64,000 nt of DNA from Strongyloides papillosus (GCA_005656395.1 SRSI01000013.1:1674001-1738000), one strand, 5' to 3'. Numbered from the stretch's first letter, positions 26,101 through 41,809 are shown. Numbers and translations: made by a program. Notes: a model not told the origin generated them from the sequence alone.

Positions 26101-29007
26101 TTTACTATATTATTTGTTTAATCAAGTTAAAAATTATTCAAAATATATGAATATCAAACAAATATTATAACTAATAAAAATTCTAAATTTATGAGGCAAC
26201 GATTGTTATAATTTTAATCATAAATCATGTAGCAAAAAACGAAAAACGCAAAATATTTAATTTTTTTTGTACCTTATTTACAAGAACATTAAGATTTTAT
26301 TTAATTCAAATTTTTATTTAAATTCACTTTTTAGTTCTATTATTAAATCAATTGTTAAGTAATCATTTACACAAAATATAAATATATAAATTTATAAGTT
26401 TTCTCAATTTAAAATATATGATATGTTTTTTTTATTTTAAATTTAATAGTTTACAATGATAGATTGTAAAAAAATACATATATATGTACAATGCATAGAT
26501 ATTTTTTCATAAAGATTATATTTTAATTATTTCTTAAGTATAGATTTGATATGTTAATGTATTATTATTAGTAATTTAGATATAATGTTTATTGTTATTA
26601 TTTTAAATTTTATTTTTTTAATGATTTTATAAATATTCCTACAAATATTTTGTTTATCTTATGCTTTTAATTTCTTTCATTTCAATGTTTTTTTTAATTT
26701 ATCAGCTAATATTAGCTTTTATGAAGTTTAAAATAAATTTATGTATATGTATATATTCAACAAAATATCATTTTGATACTGTATTTTTTAATATTTTATT
26801 GTTTCAACATGACATTTTTTTTCTTTAATTTAGCATTCAAAAATTTATCTATACAATATTATAGAGAGATATATGTCACGGCAAATATATATATATATAT
26901 TTTAATAGGAATTCTAATCTTTCTTAATGAATATTTCCAATTTTTTGTTCAAATCTTTACTTTAAAAAGACTTAAAAAGAAATCAGAAAAGATATTCTTT
27001 TGGAAGCCTATTATTATAAAAAATAAATATTAATAATATATATAGTGAAAAGGATAAATTTATAAATCATCCAACAACGTATTCCAGAAAAATTTATTCT
27101 TTCATAAAATATATTTATTTGTAATAATAGGCATAGGATATATGTAATATATATCTATCATAAAAATAAAATTTTTGGCTTATTATTTTTGACCTATGAT
27201 TCCATGTAATTTTTACAAAAAAATAATAAAATTCACTTATTTACATTATTTGAAAAATAAATTTTAAAAAATGTTTGATTTAAGTTAGAGAATAGAAATT
27301 GCTTTAACTGTTATTGAAATATATTTGAGCAATCATAAAAATTTAATTTTAAAATTGTCATTGTACATTGACTTTTAATCTAAAAAGCATTCTTAATAAG
27401 AATTTTTGATTTTTTAAACTTATTCAATAAATTTTATCTATTTTGTTGAAGTACATTTATATCTTCTATGCATAAGTCAAATCATTTTTTTAATTAGATT
27501 ACATTCCAACTTTTTTTACATATGCCAAAATTCATATTTTTAATTGATAATGATACACAATCATAAACACTTAATACCTTCAAAACTTATTATATTTAAA
27601 TATGTTTATTATAAAAATTTCATAATAATACTTTTAACAACAATTAAATAAAAAGCATTTACATGATTAAATTCCTTGATTATTGAGTTTATTCTCTTTT
27701 TTTTCATTCATTTTTTCTTTCAATTAATTTTATTTAACATTATTGCTATTAAAAGTGAAAAAAAAAACAAATTTAAAGTTGCTTTGATGTTCTTCTTAAT
27801 AACTATTTCAAAGAAATTAAAATAATATGTTGTTATATTAGGATTGTAAATCATTTTCTTATCTATTATACATATATATTTGTATATTTTTTTTAAATAG
27901 CTGTATTTCTTACGAAATAGTGTATGTTTTATTTGTGAATAAATAAATAACATCCAAATTGATATAAAATAGCATTATTAATAAAGGCGGTCTCCACAAT
28001 TTTAGTACTTTTTTTTATTTTATTCTTTTTTAAAGTTCCATTAAATTTCATGATTGAAAAGCTTCCAATAATAATAATAATTTTTTGATTGGTTTTTGAA
28101 ATCATACTATCACATAAATGAAATAACGTTTTGTACTATTTTTTCAATAATTTTTAAGTGTTGAATGTTGATAAAAATATAGTGTACTAAAAAATAGTTT
28201 TAACCACTGGTGCCATTCGGTGCGTCATTTTTATTTGATGTATCATATTTCTTTTACCGTATGTTTGGTAAGTTAAAACGTAGAAAAAAACTTTCAATTT
28301 GCTGTTTTTCTTTATCATAAAATGTTTTTAATTTTTTGCGCTTTTAAACCCATTACCTAGTATAATTATTGTAGTGAAAATTTTAAGCATGTTTTGGGAG
28401 AATAAAAAAGAAGATTGACTTAATTTGTCAATGGCATAATGTATATTTTTAATAAAATCATTTATTTATGTGTGATTTGAATTAGAAATACTTTATGTAC
28501 AAAATGTATATTTATTTTTCGACACAATATAATAATATTATTATAATGATCTTATACTGCAAATGGAACATTACTTATAATCTTTATTTAAACATTTAAT
28601 GTCTATCTATAACTTAAACATTGTGAAAACTTTTTGAATTTCTTTTACATATGATTTTGTTACGAAAAACTATTTCTGCCATTTATATATGAGAATTGAT
28701 GGTCCTTATTTGTTTTAACTATAAAATTAAGTGCTCTCGTTTTAATTAATCTTCCACTAAACTCGATTACCTTAAAAACAATTACTAATTTAAACTTTAT
28801 AAATTTAATTATACATTATAATATATATATCTTTCATATATTACAATTAAATTAAATTTTTTTTTCCTTATTAAAAATATTAATTTATTTATTTGCATAT
28901 AAAAAATTTAATAAATTATATATTTTTGCATTTATAACTAATTAACAAAGATATAAAAAAAGGTGTTTATATTATTCTCCCCCTTATCTCTAATATCATA
29001 TTATTTT

Positions 29008-29025
29008 ATTATTATTATTATTATT
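29008..29025. repeat. ATT microsatellite
   Basis: Six tandem ATT units inside a longer T-rich stretch; a low-complexity tract in the gene-poor region. Confidence 0.7.
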
Positions 29026-32000
29026 TTTTAATTTATTACTATTTAATTGTTTAAAAACTTATACAAAATTTTTTATTTATTAATTTACTATTCATTTTAT
29101 AATTATAATAAATGGTAGCCGGTAACATGATTAGTAACTATGACTATTTTCATATATAATTTTTTTTTGATAAAAATGCCATCACTCAATGAAAATATGT
29201 GTTGATATCACTTTGTACAATTTCATTTGAAAGGTCAAATATAGTTAGAAATCTTTAAACCATAATTATATTAATTTGATTTAAAAGGCGAGATAAAAGT
29301 GTAAAAAGATCAAAAAACTCATTAATAGTTTATATCTTGACATTTAAAGAGTAAAAGTTTAATGAATTTTGATACTTACTTTTATAAAACATCTTTATTT
29401 ATGTCATTAGATCTTCAATTTAACAAATATTATATATATAAACATATATTTAGTTTATTTTTAATCATTTAAAAGTGTTATTGGAATTCTATTAAAATTA
29501 TCTAAACACTCCTGAAAATATACATTTAATTACGCATATATATTATCATTGTAAAAATTCACAAAACAGCTATTGTTTGTAAAATAATATATAATTTTTA
29601 TAGTCAGCTTGCTTAAAAATTTTTGTCATTAACAATATAAACTAGAACATTCGAGTTATGGGGGCTACATATCTTTTTTTATATTTATATATATTTTTCT
29701 ATTGCTTCATCTTTATAATCTATTTAATATATCATTCCATTAATTGCACACATTTAAATTTGTTATGCCTTCTCTTTTTCAATACAATCATCCATTCATT
29801 ATTTAATTACTTTATGAGAAAAATTTAAATCACTATTTATTTAGAGAAGCATAATAACATTTGTTTTGCCTAATCATTATGAATAAAAATATATTTTAAA
29901 AAGTATATGAGATGATGAGTATAAGAATTTTTGAAAGTTACTTAATACTTAATGAACATATTTAAATGTTTAATTATTAGAGACATTATTTTAAAATAAA
30001 ATTATATCTAACATTAATGATAAAAAATATAACAGATGACGAATATTTTAAGTAAAAAGTTTTAATGTTTTAATAAAACTTTTAATAAAAATGGGATGAA
30101 AGTTTAAGTTTATAGATTATAACTTTTCATCTTAGTAAAAAAATTAAATGGGAAAAGACAATAGTAAAGAGGGGACAAAATTTCTCTCCTAATAAATTAC
30201 CATTAATTAAATCCAATTCAACTGGTATGTATATTTGTTAAAACACTAATCTACCATTAAAAAATATAACAACTGAAACATCATATTTATAATTTTGCAG
30301 TAAAATTTGTAGTTCTGTTCATGGATGGTAATGAATTATTTCACAATTACCCCACATATCAAAAACCCCATCCCCCATTAACTTTTTAAAAATTTAATAA
30401 AAATTTTTCGAAAATTTATAAGTAATACCTATTTATTTATCAAATAAATTATTATATTTAAATTTTATTATTATACACTCCTTTTTTTCTGATTCTCTAT
30501 AGTAGAAAAAAAAATATATATTATTTTCTTACATACACCATAATAATAAAAAGGTAAAAATTAATAATCATTTTATTTAATTTTCTAAATTTTCACCGGT
30601 TTGTTATTTTGAAAGTTAAATTAAAAGTATGTTTATAAAAATTATTACACAAGGTATATATAATTGCGTTTAAGAAATATTAATTATAAAATTTTAAATA
30701 TCTTCTCACTATTTGAAAATATATATTATTTTTAAAAATAAAAATTTGTTAATTGAGATTTTGAAATTGATATTAATTTATTTATCTTATTATAAAGTGT
30801 TTTTTATTTCATTTGCCAGAATGATCATTATACTAAATCTACTTTTTTTACTTTAAATATTATTTTTATTTGTTAAATTAGTATTTAAGAACAGTTAAAT
30901 AATAATGTATTAAATGATTGAAAAAAATCATACTTGGCAATGGTATAATTTATTATTCCATTAATCATGACCAGCTTTATTTCTTCATCAAATTAACTTT
31001 ATTCTACAATTCTATCAAAATAACTGGTCATTTGAATTGAAATGTGTGAGAATGCTTTTAAATCATTTGAATGTACATATATTTCTGATCAAATGATATA
31101 TAAAATTTATGTAATAACATTTTTTAATAGTCTCCCATTGACGTTTTGTGTTGAGTTGAAAAATGTTACATTTAATCTAATCACTTAAAATTATATTTTA
31201 TTTAGTTTAACTTATTTAAAATAAATTCTTTTAAGCATCCATCAAAATTACCTTTGATAATTTTTGATTTTCATTAATTATACATTAAATCTTGAGAAAT
31301 TCTATTCCAAACTATATTTCCTATCTTTTTTTAAATATATTATAAACAACAAAAATTTTTGTTTACATTTTGTCTATTAAAATAAAATTTTAATATGCTA
31401 TAATATTCCTTTTTTACAAACATTATGCATCTTTAAAAGATTACTTGTAGAATGTTAAATTTTAATCAAATTATGTTAAAATTGTTAATTAAAAATAGCC
31501 TGCAATTTAGGTATCTATACTTTTATTTTTATTAATTTAATCTTAAACAGTTATAGTTGATAAATCTTTAACGAACTGAAAATTAAAATTTTACTTTAAA
31601 AATAATTTAATATTTTTTATTGTACATAAAATAATACATTAATATGAATATTTTATTCATCTCAAGGGGTAGAGAGAGTGAGAGAGTTGGCATATTTATT
31701 AATTAGTTTTGTCATTCAAATAACAATACATTATTAATAATGTAGTTAAAATAATTAAAAAGTTGGCTATAATATTAGATTTATGATGAAGATTAATGGA
31801 TTTCATTAGGATGTATCTTCTTTTTAATTATGACTTTTATAACTATTTAATAATACATATTTAATTGAGTAAATAATATAAAACATTATTGAGTTTTGGC
31901 ATTCTATAATAATGGTAAAATAATTGATATTGATATATTAATCAAAACAATATAACTTTATTTTTATCGTGATTTTTATATCTTAACATTTTCAAATTAA

Positions 32001-35000
32001 TAGTGAAATTTGTTTTGACTACTAAAAAGTGGCTATCTTAATATTTATTTTTTAAGCGTAAACCTTTTTTATGTTTATCTTCTCATACTTCAATTATAAA
32101 AGTTTTGTAACAAAAGATTTTTATCATGATAGAAATTTAAAATTATGCAAACAGAATTGGTGTAAAAAAAGTAATAGAAAAAAGTGAAATAGAAAGATTA
32201 ATTAATGAAACTTTTTTGTTATTAAAACTTCCATATTTTCTCACACAACCATAATATTTCCTTGGTTTATGTCATCTACTTAAACAAATAATAGTAAAAT
32301 ATTTATAGTAAAAGTTTAACATGTACTTGAAAAATAACTTAAATAATCTTAAGATTACACCCATCTACAAATGATAAATTTCCTCATCTTGTACTTTAAA
32401 TTATATATAAATACATACCAGTTCTAATTTTTTCTCATCTATCTCTTATTATTTACATACTTCTATAGTAATTATAAATTTTTTTTATAATTAATTTCAT
32501 ATATCTGAATTCCACCCTCAAAAAATATTTGTAAGAAAACGGCAAAGGAAATCTTAATATAAATAACTTTATTACAATTTTTTTAAAACAACATAATGTA
32601 CATATTCATTTTCATTCAAAATTTGATTTAATATTAAATTTTTATGTCTAATCAAATGAACCAGTTCTTAAAAATAATACTTTGATAAAAGAAATTTGAT
32701 TAATTATTTTTTTTGTAACCAATTGCTTTACTTTCAAATTATATTCCTTAATCTTTTTAAATGAAATTTTTAAAATTTTTTATATTTTAATGTTAAAGTC
32801 AATTGTTTATTTGCTTATATTTATTGTTACACCAAAAACTTGTAACCACTTCCCACCATTTTTAAAACTAGCTTAAGAAAAAGAATGTAATTACCTCTTA
32901 ATAGATATATATTTGAATCATCTAACGTTTTAAAAATTTTTATCTCGCACTTTTATTATGTATAAAACCAAGAACCAATTATATAATATCTTGATCTCAT
33001 ATATTATACACACATATACATATAATTATATATATTATTATTATGTTGACTAAAATAATCTTTTTACCCATGCCATTCATTTTAAGTACCTAACATTTTT
33101 ATATTTTTAACTTCAAAAATGTATTTTACTCAAATGTATTGAGTCATTTAACAATAAATAATTTTTCATTGATCAAATAAGAAGGAAAGAAGTGTAAATG
33201 GCAATATTATTTTAATAAAAAGAACAAAATAAGCTTTTTTTACAATATTCTTTTTTTAGGTGTGAAATATGATTGTTAGGGGGAAATGTTACAATGATCT
33301 TTGACAATTACTCTTTTTATTTATTACTCAATACCTGGCCAAAAAATTTTATACATTATTTCTAAATATAATTTTTTTCTTTGATCTGATTAGAAAAAAA
33401 AAACAGTTTTATGAGTTATAAATGTATATATGTATGTTGAAAGAAATAATAACAATTATTTTCATTTGCTCATTTAATAATATGTATGCTTGTTATATAT
33501 GCATATATTTATGATATTGTATGTAAAAAAATATATTTGTAAACAGGTTTAATTTATAAAAAAGCCGATAATTTAAAATCTATATTATTTAGGTTGTAAT
33601 ATCTTTTGGTATAAATTATTTGTAATTTTCAATATTTATAATTGTTAGAATGATTTTACGAATTGTTTTAATATAAATTAGTTTAGCTAAAAGATGTATA
33701 TAAAAATAAAATGTTATTTAATACATCATTTCTTTGAAAATAGTTAAACTTATGAATGGAAAATATTTGCCATCTTTTCATTAGAAAATACATTAATTAT
33801 AAATAATCTTACACTATTAAAGATTATATAAAAATTTTCTTATATTAGATGGTCTAAAAAAATTAGTATAAAGATAAAATTTAAGAAATAAATAAAAGTA
33901 TAATTTACTTTTATCACTTTATTTGACTCTCTTTATTCATTTTTACTCCCCTTTCCAATCTCTTTATTTATCGTATTTTAATATTTTTCAAAAAAACTAT
34001 TGTCAATTTTTAATTTAGCTACATTTTTTAATTATACTAGTTCTTTAAAACAACTATATTTTTTTATTCATTTTATTTTATTATAATAAAAGTTTAGATA
34101 TTTAAATATATATTTATAACTTTACAATCGGCAATAGCTTTTTCTTTTAAAAAAATTACCCCTCATTACGTTATAATATATATAAATATATTATATAATT
34201 TTGTTTATCTCAACAATTATTTATTAAATTTAATTAAAACTTAAAGTTAAATAAAAAGTAAGTTTAGTGTAGTGAAATATTTTAAAATTAACAATTAAAC
34301 TATTTACCCAAATTTATTTTAAAAAAATCTTGTATTTAGCATATCCAGTTTTTGTATACCCTCAAGTTATCTCTTTTTTCATTGAATATTTAATTTATCC
34401 ATTAAAAACAATCAAAATAGTTTTATTGTTCATAGTTTTGTTAAAATATTTTCTCGATTTGCATTTTTTCCTACATTTTAAATGAGACAAGTAATAAAAA
34501 TTTAAATTAATTAGTTATAGCTTAATATAAATGTGTATGTTATTTGAATATAATAATAAATAATATATGTTCAAAAAAAATTAGCAATAAAAATAATATC
34601 TTAATTATAATACTCCCTTAAAACATTCTTTTTCATATCCTACAAAAGCCGTTACCAGCGGGCATTAGAAGAATAAATTATATTTTTTTTATTTTTTTAT
34701 AAGAATGTATAAAATTTTAAATATTATAATTCATGTTTCTTTCTTTAATGATGTACATATATATAAATTACAAGCAAATTATATTTATATTTTATTTTTT
34801 TTTGATTACAAAGCAATTTATAATCATAAGTTAAAATGAAGATAAAAATACTAGTAAAATGAGAAAATTTTTATGATAATTAAGTAATTAGAAATAAAAC
34901 TTTAAGTTAATTATCTATTTTAATGAATAAAAAAAGGTTAAATCTAAAATATAGAGAGAGGGATTACAAATATACAGGAAGTGTAATTTGTTGTCTAAAA

Positions 35001-38000
35001 ATAAATATTTTAAAAATAAAAATAGTAATATTATTTAAAAATCAATTTTTGTTTATTTCATATGATTATTTTTCTTTAATTTATTTTGATTTATTATTTT
35101 CAAAATTTTATTTTGTTATAAAATATATATTATATATATCACAACCAACATATCATGTTTTTACAATGATTTTATTTTAAATATTCAATACATCATAATT
35201 TATTCTTGTAATCATATGAAATCAAAAGATAATTATTTTTCATTATGTTTTTGTATATAATTTCATTATATAACAAAATTATTATTAAAATCAGTTTTTT
35301 TAAATATATATGATAACAAAGTTTTAAAATTAATCTCTAGTTTAGTTATGTATAAAAAAATACAATTAATAAAGTATGTATTTAAAAATTTTTTTTATAT
35401 TTTGCTACAAGTCATTATAAAGTCAAAAAAAATGTATTATCTTTAGTTATTATTTTATTATAAAAATTTTTACTCATGACATATGTTTTGTTTGATTTAT
35501 TCTATTATTATTTTTTTATTATAAACTACCATTTAATAGTTTTAATAATATTTTAAAATCATAATATAGAAAAAACTTTATTTAAAAATTAAGCAAACAT
35601 TTTTGACTTTTATTGTCAAAAAATTTTAAATAAGATTTATGAGGCTATTTATATTAAATTTTTCATAGCCTAATAATTTATATAATGAATTCATATATCT
35701 GCGCATAGAAATATACTAAAATTACTTTTCCTTAACTCAAATTATAAAACATTAAATTTTTAAAAGACAAGTTGAATATTAATTAGTGGTATTTGCAAAA
35801 ATGTTTCCGAGTACACTTCACTTTACAGTTTTTGTGACGTTAAGGTGATACTTTAACTATCAAAAATTTGTTGCAATAATCTTTAAATATTAAAATACTT
35901 CATTTCATAGATTATTTTTTATTAGTTTGATTGTTATACAATATGTAAAATTACTTGAGAGGAATGAAAAAAGATAAGATACAACAAATTTTGTATGATA
36001 ATTATGTATCAATAACTATTTTGAGAACATATTAAGATGAACAAAATTTTTAAAATTTTATATGTTATAGGAGTAAAATTTTAATTTACCAATTGGTATC
36101 CAAATGTAAATTTTGTAAAAAATCATACAAAATTAAATATCCTTATCAGTTAAATTGTCATATTATAAATTTTTTAAACGATTTCCAGTTTTTGCATAAA
36201 AGCATTAGACGATTAGATATTTGCCTTTTGTCCTTTTAATTATAGTTTAATATTATTTAAATTTTGATTATAAATGAAAATGTCATTTTGATGGAGTAAG
36301 AAAAAAAAGATAAGTTTTAATTTATTGAATTGTTAAAATTATTTTTATATATAATGGTAATTATAATAAGTTAATTCTAATGTCAACAAAATATTTAATT
36401 TTTATAACATTAAATTTCATTAACACCCATCCAAATATTTGCAAAGTATAAATTCTTTTTTTAAGTAAGTTTTATAAATCTAGGAGAATAAATTATTAAC
36501 TTTTTTCCAGCGTAAAAAATTTTCATTTTTTTCATTATCATCTTCTCCATAATAATATTGAATTTTAAATATTTGTTTATAAAAATACATCTATCAGATA
36601 CTTGAAATATTAAAAATACTTATATATTTAAAATTAACTTAGTTAAACAAAATTAATTTAAAATATTTTGCAAAAAAAGATAAAATAAATGTCTTTTTTA
36701 TTTATTAAATATACTTTATTTTTAGAAATTTTTATTAAAATAAAATTAAGTTATTTTTAAAAATTAAACTTTTAATTAATTTTTATTTTAAAACAAATAA
36801 ATGGTAATTATTTAGAATTACTACAAAAGACTATAAAATGAGATTAAAATTTGTTATATTAAAATGTAGTAGTAATTTTGTAGTGGCTATAACTTGAGAG
36901 TGCTAATAATTTAAAAAGGTTATTTACGATCAAAATATTTTAAACTTTAAGATGTCATTATTATAAAATATATATATAAATCGTAATGAAAATTTTTTGT
37001 CATCAATTTAACTATCAGATGACATTGAATTGCCATTGTTTTATTATAGAAAGTGATTACAAAAATGTTATCATGATTAATTTAAAATAACGATGATATT
37101 TTTTTTACACATTAACTTGAACTGATATGCCTATTTTGTATTACATACCTTAAAATACTTCTATCATTTAATGAGTTTTTAAAATTTTAGTATCAATTGT
37201 TCTAACATATATGAAAATGATATCAAATGTCAACTGACAAATTGCATTTTTTATATTTTAATTTAAGATTGCTAGAATTTATTAATTTTTGATAAGGTAA
37301 AGTAATTTTTATAAATGATTTCTTTAACATTATTACTTTATAAAATCAAATATTTATCATTTTTAATGTTTGTAACATTTAAAAGAAATTTTTAATCTCC
37401 AATCAATTTATATATATATATTTAATTTTTGAGTCTGATTTTTTAATACCATTTCATGATAACAACATAAAACAATGGAACATGTTTTAGCTTGAAGCGT
37501 GTAGATAAAAATAATATCCACTCAAGGTGACTCATATTATATTTTAATATACTTTTATACATACCTAATTGCAAGATTTCAAAATTGTATAATTTTGAAC
37601 TTAATCTGACATTAATTTTAATATAAACATTTAACTATAATATATAACTACTACTTTTCTCATTAAAATTTATTTAATCGTATTAAATAGTTATTGTTAA
37701 TGTTTTAAATCACTTGAGTAAAATATTTCTAATTTTAAGATACCTTCATTCGTTATAAACTTTTTAATAACATTGTCTTTATGAATTTTTTTATATTCTT
37801 TTTTATGACCTATCTATACATATAAATCTTTTTAATTTCTGTGTTAGTTTAACTTTTTCTAACCATTTTATAAACAATAATATGATCATCTTTAGCTAAC
37901 AAAAAAATATATTTTTTTACATCACTTTAATATTGTGTTAATTTTATTTAATTTATAATCTCATATTCCAAGGTAACCTTACGAAACCAGGTTATAAAAA

Positions 38001-38127
38001 TATAAATAACATTATTACATTTTCATAATAAATTTTGTAAGATTATTTTTGATTTAAATTTTACCTTTTAAATAACAACTTTTAAATGCATTTCACTGAC
38101 ATGTTTATAATAAAATTTAAAAAAAAA

Positions 38128-38143
38128 ATATATATATATATAT
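38128..38143. repeat. AT microsatellite
   Basis: Eight AT dinucleotides directly after an A tract, in the gene-poor region upstream of the zinc-finger gene. Confidence 0.7.
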
Positions 38144-38959
38144 TTATCTATTTTCACCAATGTAAATAATAATTTTTTTTGCAAAAATAATACATCATGT
38201 TTAAACTCCAAATAAAATGTTTTGCTTTAAAGAGATTAAATTTTAATAAACTTATGATATATAATTGTGTATGTATATCAAAATTATAAAGAGAGAACGT
38301 TACGCATACTCAATTATGGCATTAAATAAATAATAATCATCAAAAAGCTATTTTATAATTTTTAATATTAACAAAATTTTCTTTTTATAGAAACTTTTTT
38401 AACTATACTTTTTAACAGTTTTTATCATTCCAAAATATACTTCTTTTAACAATATTTAAACTGTCCACTACTTCCGTATTCATATATTGTCTAAGCTTTA
38501 TTATCCTCTTAAATTTTTAATTTTAATCAATGATCACTTATAATATACACATTTTTTTATTAAATATACGAGCATTTTAAACTATTAAATAAATATTACG
38601 TAAAATATTTTTTTTGGTTATCGTTAATTGTAAAAGTAATTTTTAGTATTCTTAATTAATTAATACTTGCATTTCTATTATAATTACTCTTATTTTTACC
38701 AATAATTTTTAAACAAATCATTCATTTAATTTATAATGTATATTTTTAGTATTCAAAATATTCAAGTTTTATTATTAATATTTATTAAAACAATAATTTT
38801 ATTGTTGTAATTGTGTGTATAACAAACTATTCATCGGCTTCTATATTCCGTACTGCCAAACACTTAAAAAATTACAAAATTTTTTTCTTAATTCTCTTTT
38901 TTATCAAGACCAAAATAGAAGATATATACATATTAATTTGAGCCAATCTAATTTCTTAT

Positions 38960-41809
38960 ATGTCTTATTTACTAATGGATCAAACAAATTCATCATCCCC
39001 AACAATTTCTGGTTGTGGATCTGAGATGAATGGAATCCTCCCAGAAATGTTTAAAGTTTTATTGGAACAACAACAATTTAACCTTCAACAAAATCAAGTT
39101 GGACATAAACTTTCAACTCATCAAATGGATTCAGATGCAAATCCTCTAATACAATCAGTCATTCAATATAATGCTCACATGAATTTGTTAAATGAAATTA
39201 AAAATAACAGTCAAGTGAAACAGGAGTTTGATGCTTCTGATATTAATAATACTATATTAGGATGGCAAACTAACAAACAAAATGGTCATCAAAGTGATAA
39301 TATCTACCAACAATTATTAAATAAAATTAATTTAAATAATATATCATCAAAACAAGATATTGGTATATTGAATAATGCACTTATCTCTGGTATGCAAAAT
39401 CGTAGCGCAACTGATAATGAAAATAATACCTTAACTTCTATATTAAATAATGTTGAGCAGAATTCATTTAATGCTTCACAAATTTTGGATCAATTAGCTT
39501 TACTTGGAGTTACAACACCTACTTCAGTAAATGGATCCTCATTTAATGATGGTAATAATTTACCTTTTAATAATCATAATATTACTATAACAGAACAACT
39601 AAAAGCTTCAATTTCACCATTTTCTGTGTCCTCCCAAAATTCTAATAATAATTCTATATATGATATCAATGGACAATATCAAATAAGACGAGATAATCAA
39701 AGATCAAATACTATATCATCAAAGTCGAAGGTAAAATTGTACTTTTAAATATTTCATTAATTAATTTTTTTCTCTATCTTTTTATAGGATACATATTGTG
39801 AATATTGTCAAAAATATTTTTGTAACAGATATTTTTTAAAAATACATAAACTTAGGAGACACAAAGTTAATGATGATGATACTCCAATAAAAAAGTATTC
39901 TCTTGACTATAGTGGTTGTAGAAAAGAATCATCCGGGGATGGGAGTAATAATATTCAGGAAGCTTTGGTAAAAGAACTTCGTGCAATAACTCAGGAAAAG
40001 ACTAATAAATTTAATATTGATGGTGAGGTACCTAGAACTTGTGATATATGTAATAAAACATTTGATGATACTTTAAGTCTAATGACACATAAAGTTAATG
40101 AACATTCATTTGATCCAACAAAAAATTTAATTATTAATACACCAAGAAGTTTAGAAAATTTAGGGTTATCAACATCACCTGTATTTGCTACACAGATTAA
40201 TAACAATAGTACATCACCAAATTCAGATAACAAAAATGAAGTACATTCACAAGTTTCTAGTGATGATTCAGTTAAAATAATGGAAATTATTCAAAATAAC
40301 AACATGCGCCTCCAATTCAACTTACCACTACCTAACACCATAACATCGCCTCTATCTTCACTTGCCACCCTACAAAACACCCAACAACTAAAAAATATCA
40401 ATCAACAAAATCCATTATCTAATTTAACTGGTTCACAAACATTTGACTGTACATCTCTCACACGTAAACAATCATCACAAACAGATTCAACAGCAGAAGC
40501 ATTTTGTAATCTGTGCAATAAAAAAGTCTGTAATAAGTACTTTTTAAGAACACATATGTTTAAAATGCATAAAATAGTTATTGACGAAAATAAATCAACG
40601 ATTGCTAATGTTGATGTTGTGTCTGAGGAAAATAATATGGGATTAAAATTTAGGTGTGACATATGTATGGAGAATGTTGTATCGAGGTATGAATTAATTA
40701 AGCATAAAAGTCTTGTTCATAATATTCATTTTAATGATTCTTATGGTAGAGGTGGCAGTGGTTATAATAATCGGAATTCACCAACAAATGAAGGAAGTGG
40801 TAATTCAGGTGATGAAAATTATAATAATCTATCATTTAGAAAGAATATTATCTCTTCTGATGATATTGAGATGAAAATTAATCAGGAGGTTGATGATACA
40901 TTAAAAAAAATAAAAATGGAGGTTGGTGATAGAGTTAGTAGTAGTCAAGAAGTTCCAATATTACATATTAAATCATTTATCAATGATAATTCACCTAATA
41001 AAGATGAACCACTTAGTCCTGGTCAAGTGAATGTTGATGATCATAATATTCTCCCACATCCTCAAGCAACACCATCAGCAAAAAGGCACCTTAAATCAAT
41101 GGTGTTGAAAAAGAAGGTTAAAAAACAAAGGAGGGGTAATCCATTTAATTTACCAAAATCATATAGATTGTTTACATGTGCTTTTTGTGATAAGGTATTT
41201 ATCTCTAAATTAATATGTAAAATCCATATGAAGAAGTATCATGAGGAGAATGTCAAAGAGGAAGCATTTAATTTATCACCAAATTGTTCAACAACTAACA
41301 AAGAAAATGTCAATAACATTGATTCATTTGATTCAACGGTATCAAAAAGTGTAACACCTATCCATTCACTTGATCTTGCCTTGTTTGATGGAATTTCTTC
41401 GATCGAAGAACATAATGAAGGACATAGAGTTAATAATAAAGAAGAAGGCAACAATAGTAATACTGTAAGTTTTAATTTATAATAAATTATTATCTTAATT
41501 TCTTTAAATTTCTTATTTCATTTATAAAAAAAATATTAATTATTTGTTATTATATTATAGAGTGGTTCTGCAAGCCCAAATTCTATCCATCATGATGAGT
41601 TATTCGGAAAGGTTGTTTTAGATAAACCAAATCCATTTTTGTTACAAAATTTCATTGTTCAATATGAGAAGACACCTAATATAGAAGATCCATATAACGA
41701 TATTCTTCCAGACGACTTAAAATTACAATTACCAGTCAAATTTTTATCTGATAGTCCATTTGAATTAAACTTAAAATTTTGTCCCATCCCTCAAACTACA
41801 AATGAGTAG
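38960..41809 (+). CDS. C2H2 zinc-finger protein with five dispersed fingers, probable transcription factor
   Basis: Predicted nuclear DNA-binding protein of 898 residues. Exons 38960-39730, 39788-41464 and 41561-41809 join in phase 0. The N-terminal 257 residues are Q/N-rich and low-complexity, as in activation domains. Five fingers of the C-x2-C-x12-H-x4-H type lie at about 261-282, 342-363, 497-518, 547-568 and 721-742. Fingers 1 and 3 share a CNxYFLxxH core. They are widely spaced rather than arrayed, which is unlike multi-finger arrays. A basic cluster at about 687-712 (KKKVKKQRR) is a likely nuclear localisation signal. The C-terminal exon encodes an acidic tail. ATG 38960 follows an in-frame TGA, so it is the start unless an upstream exon splices in after it. 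I do not recognise the orthologue. The gene converges with ADA. Confidence 0.9.

Larger units (their letters stand above)
20161..38959. other. Gene-poor region upstream of the zinc-finger gene
   Basis: About 18.8 kb with no supportable gene. It is dominated by A/T homopolymers, short TA and ATT runs and small low-complexity open frames (for example 26773-27033, 27720-27953 and 34923-35180) rich in F, I, K, N and Y and without family signatures. I found no tRNA-like B box, no known miRNA seed and no long inverted repeat. It may be regulatory DNA or a large 5' intron of the zinc-finger gene, whose only supported exons begin at 38960. Confidence 0.5.

Noticed and set aside
26773..27033. 86-codon open frame in the gene-poor region
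   Set aside because: Composition is almost only F, I, Y, L and K, as expected from AT-rich DNA; there is no start context, splice partner or family motif.
34648..34668. Locally GC-richer 20-bp patch (CCGTTACCAGCGGGC) considered as part of a tRNA or small RNA gene
   Set aside because: No A-box/B-box pair, cloverleaf or extended hairpin could be drawn around it.
34923..35180. 85-codon open frame in the gene-poor region
   Set aside because: Same AT-driven composition and no recognisable domain.
40402..40662. Minus-strand open frames inside the zinc-finger gene
   Set aside because: They are antisense shadows of a long coding exon with five intact zinc fingers.
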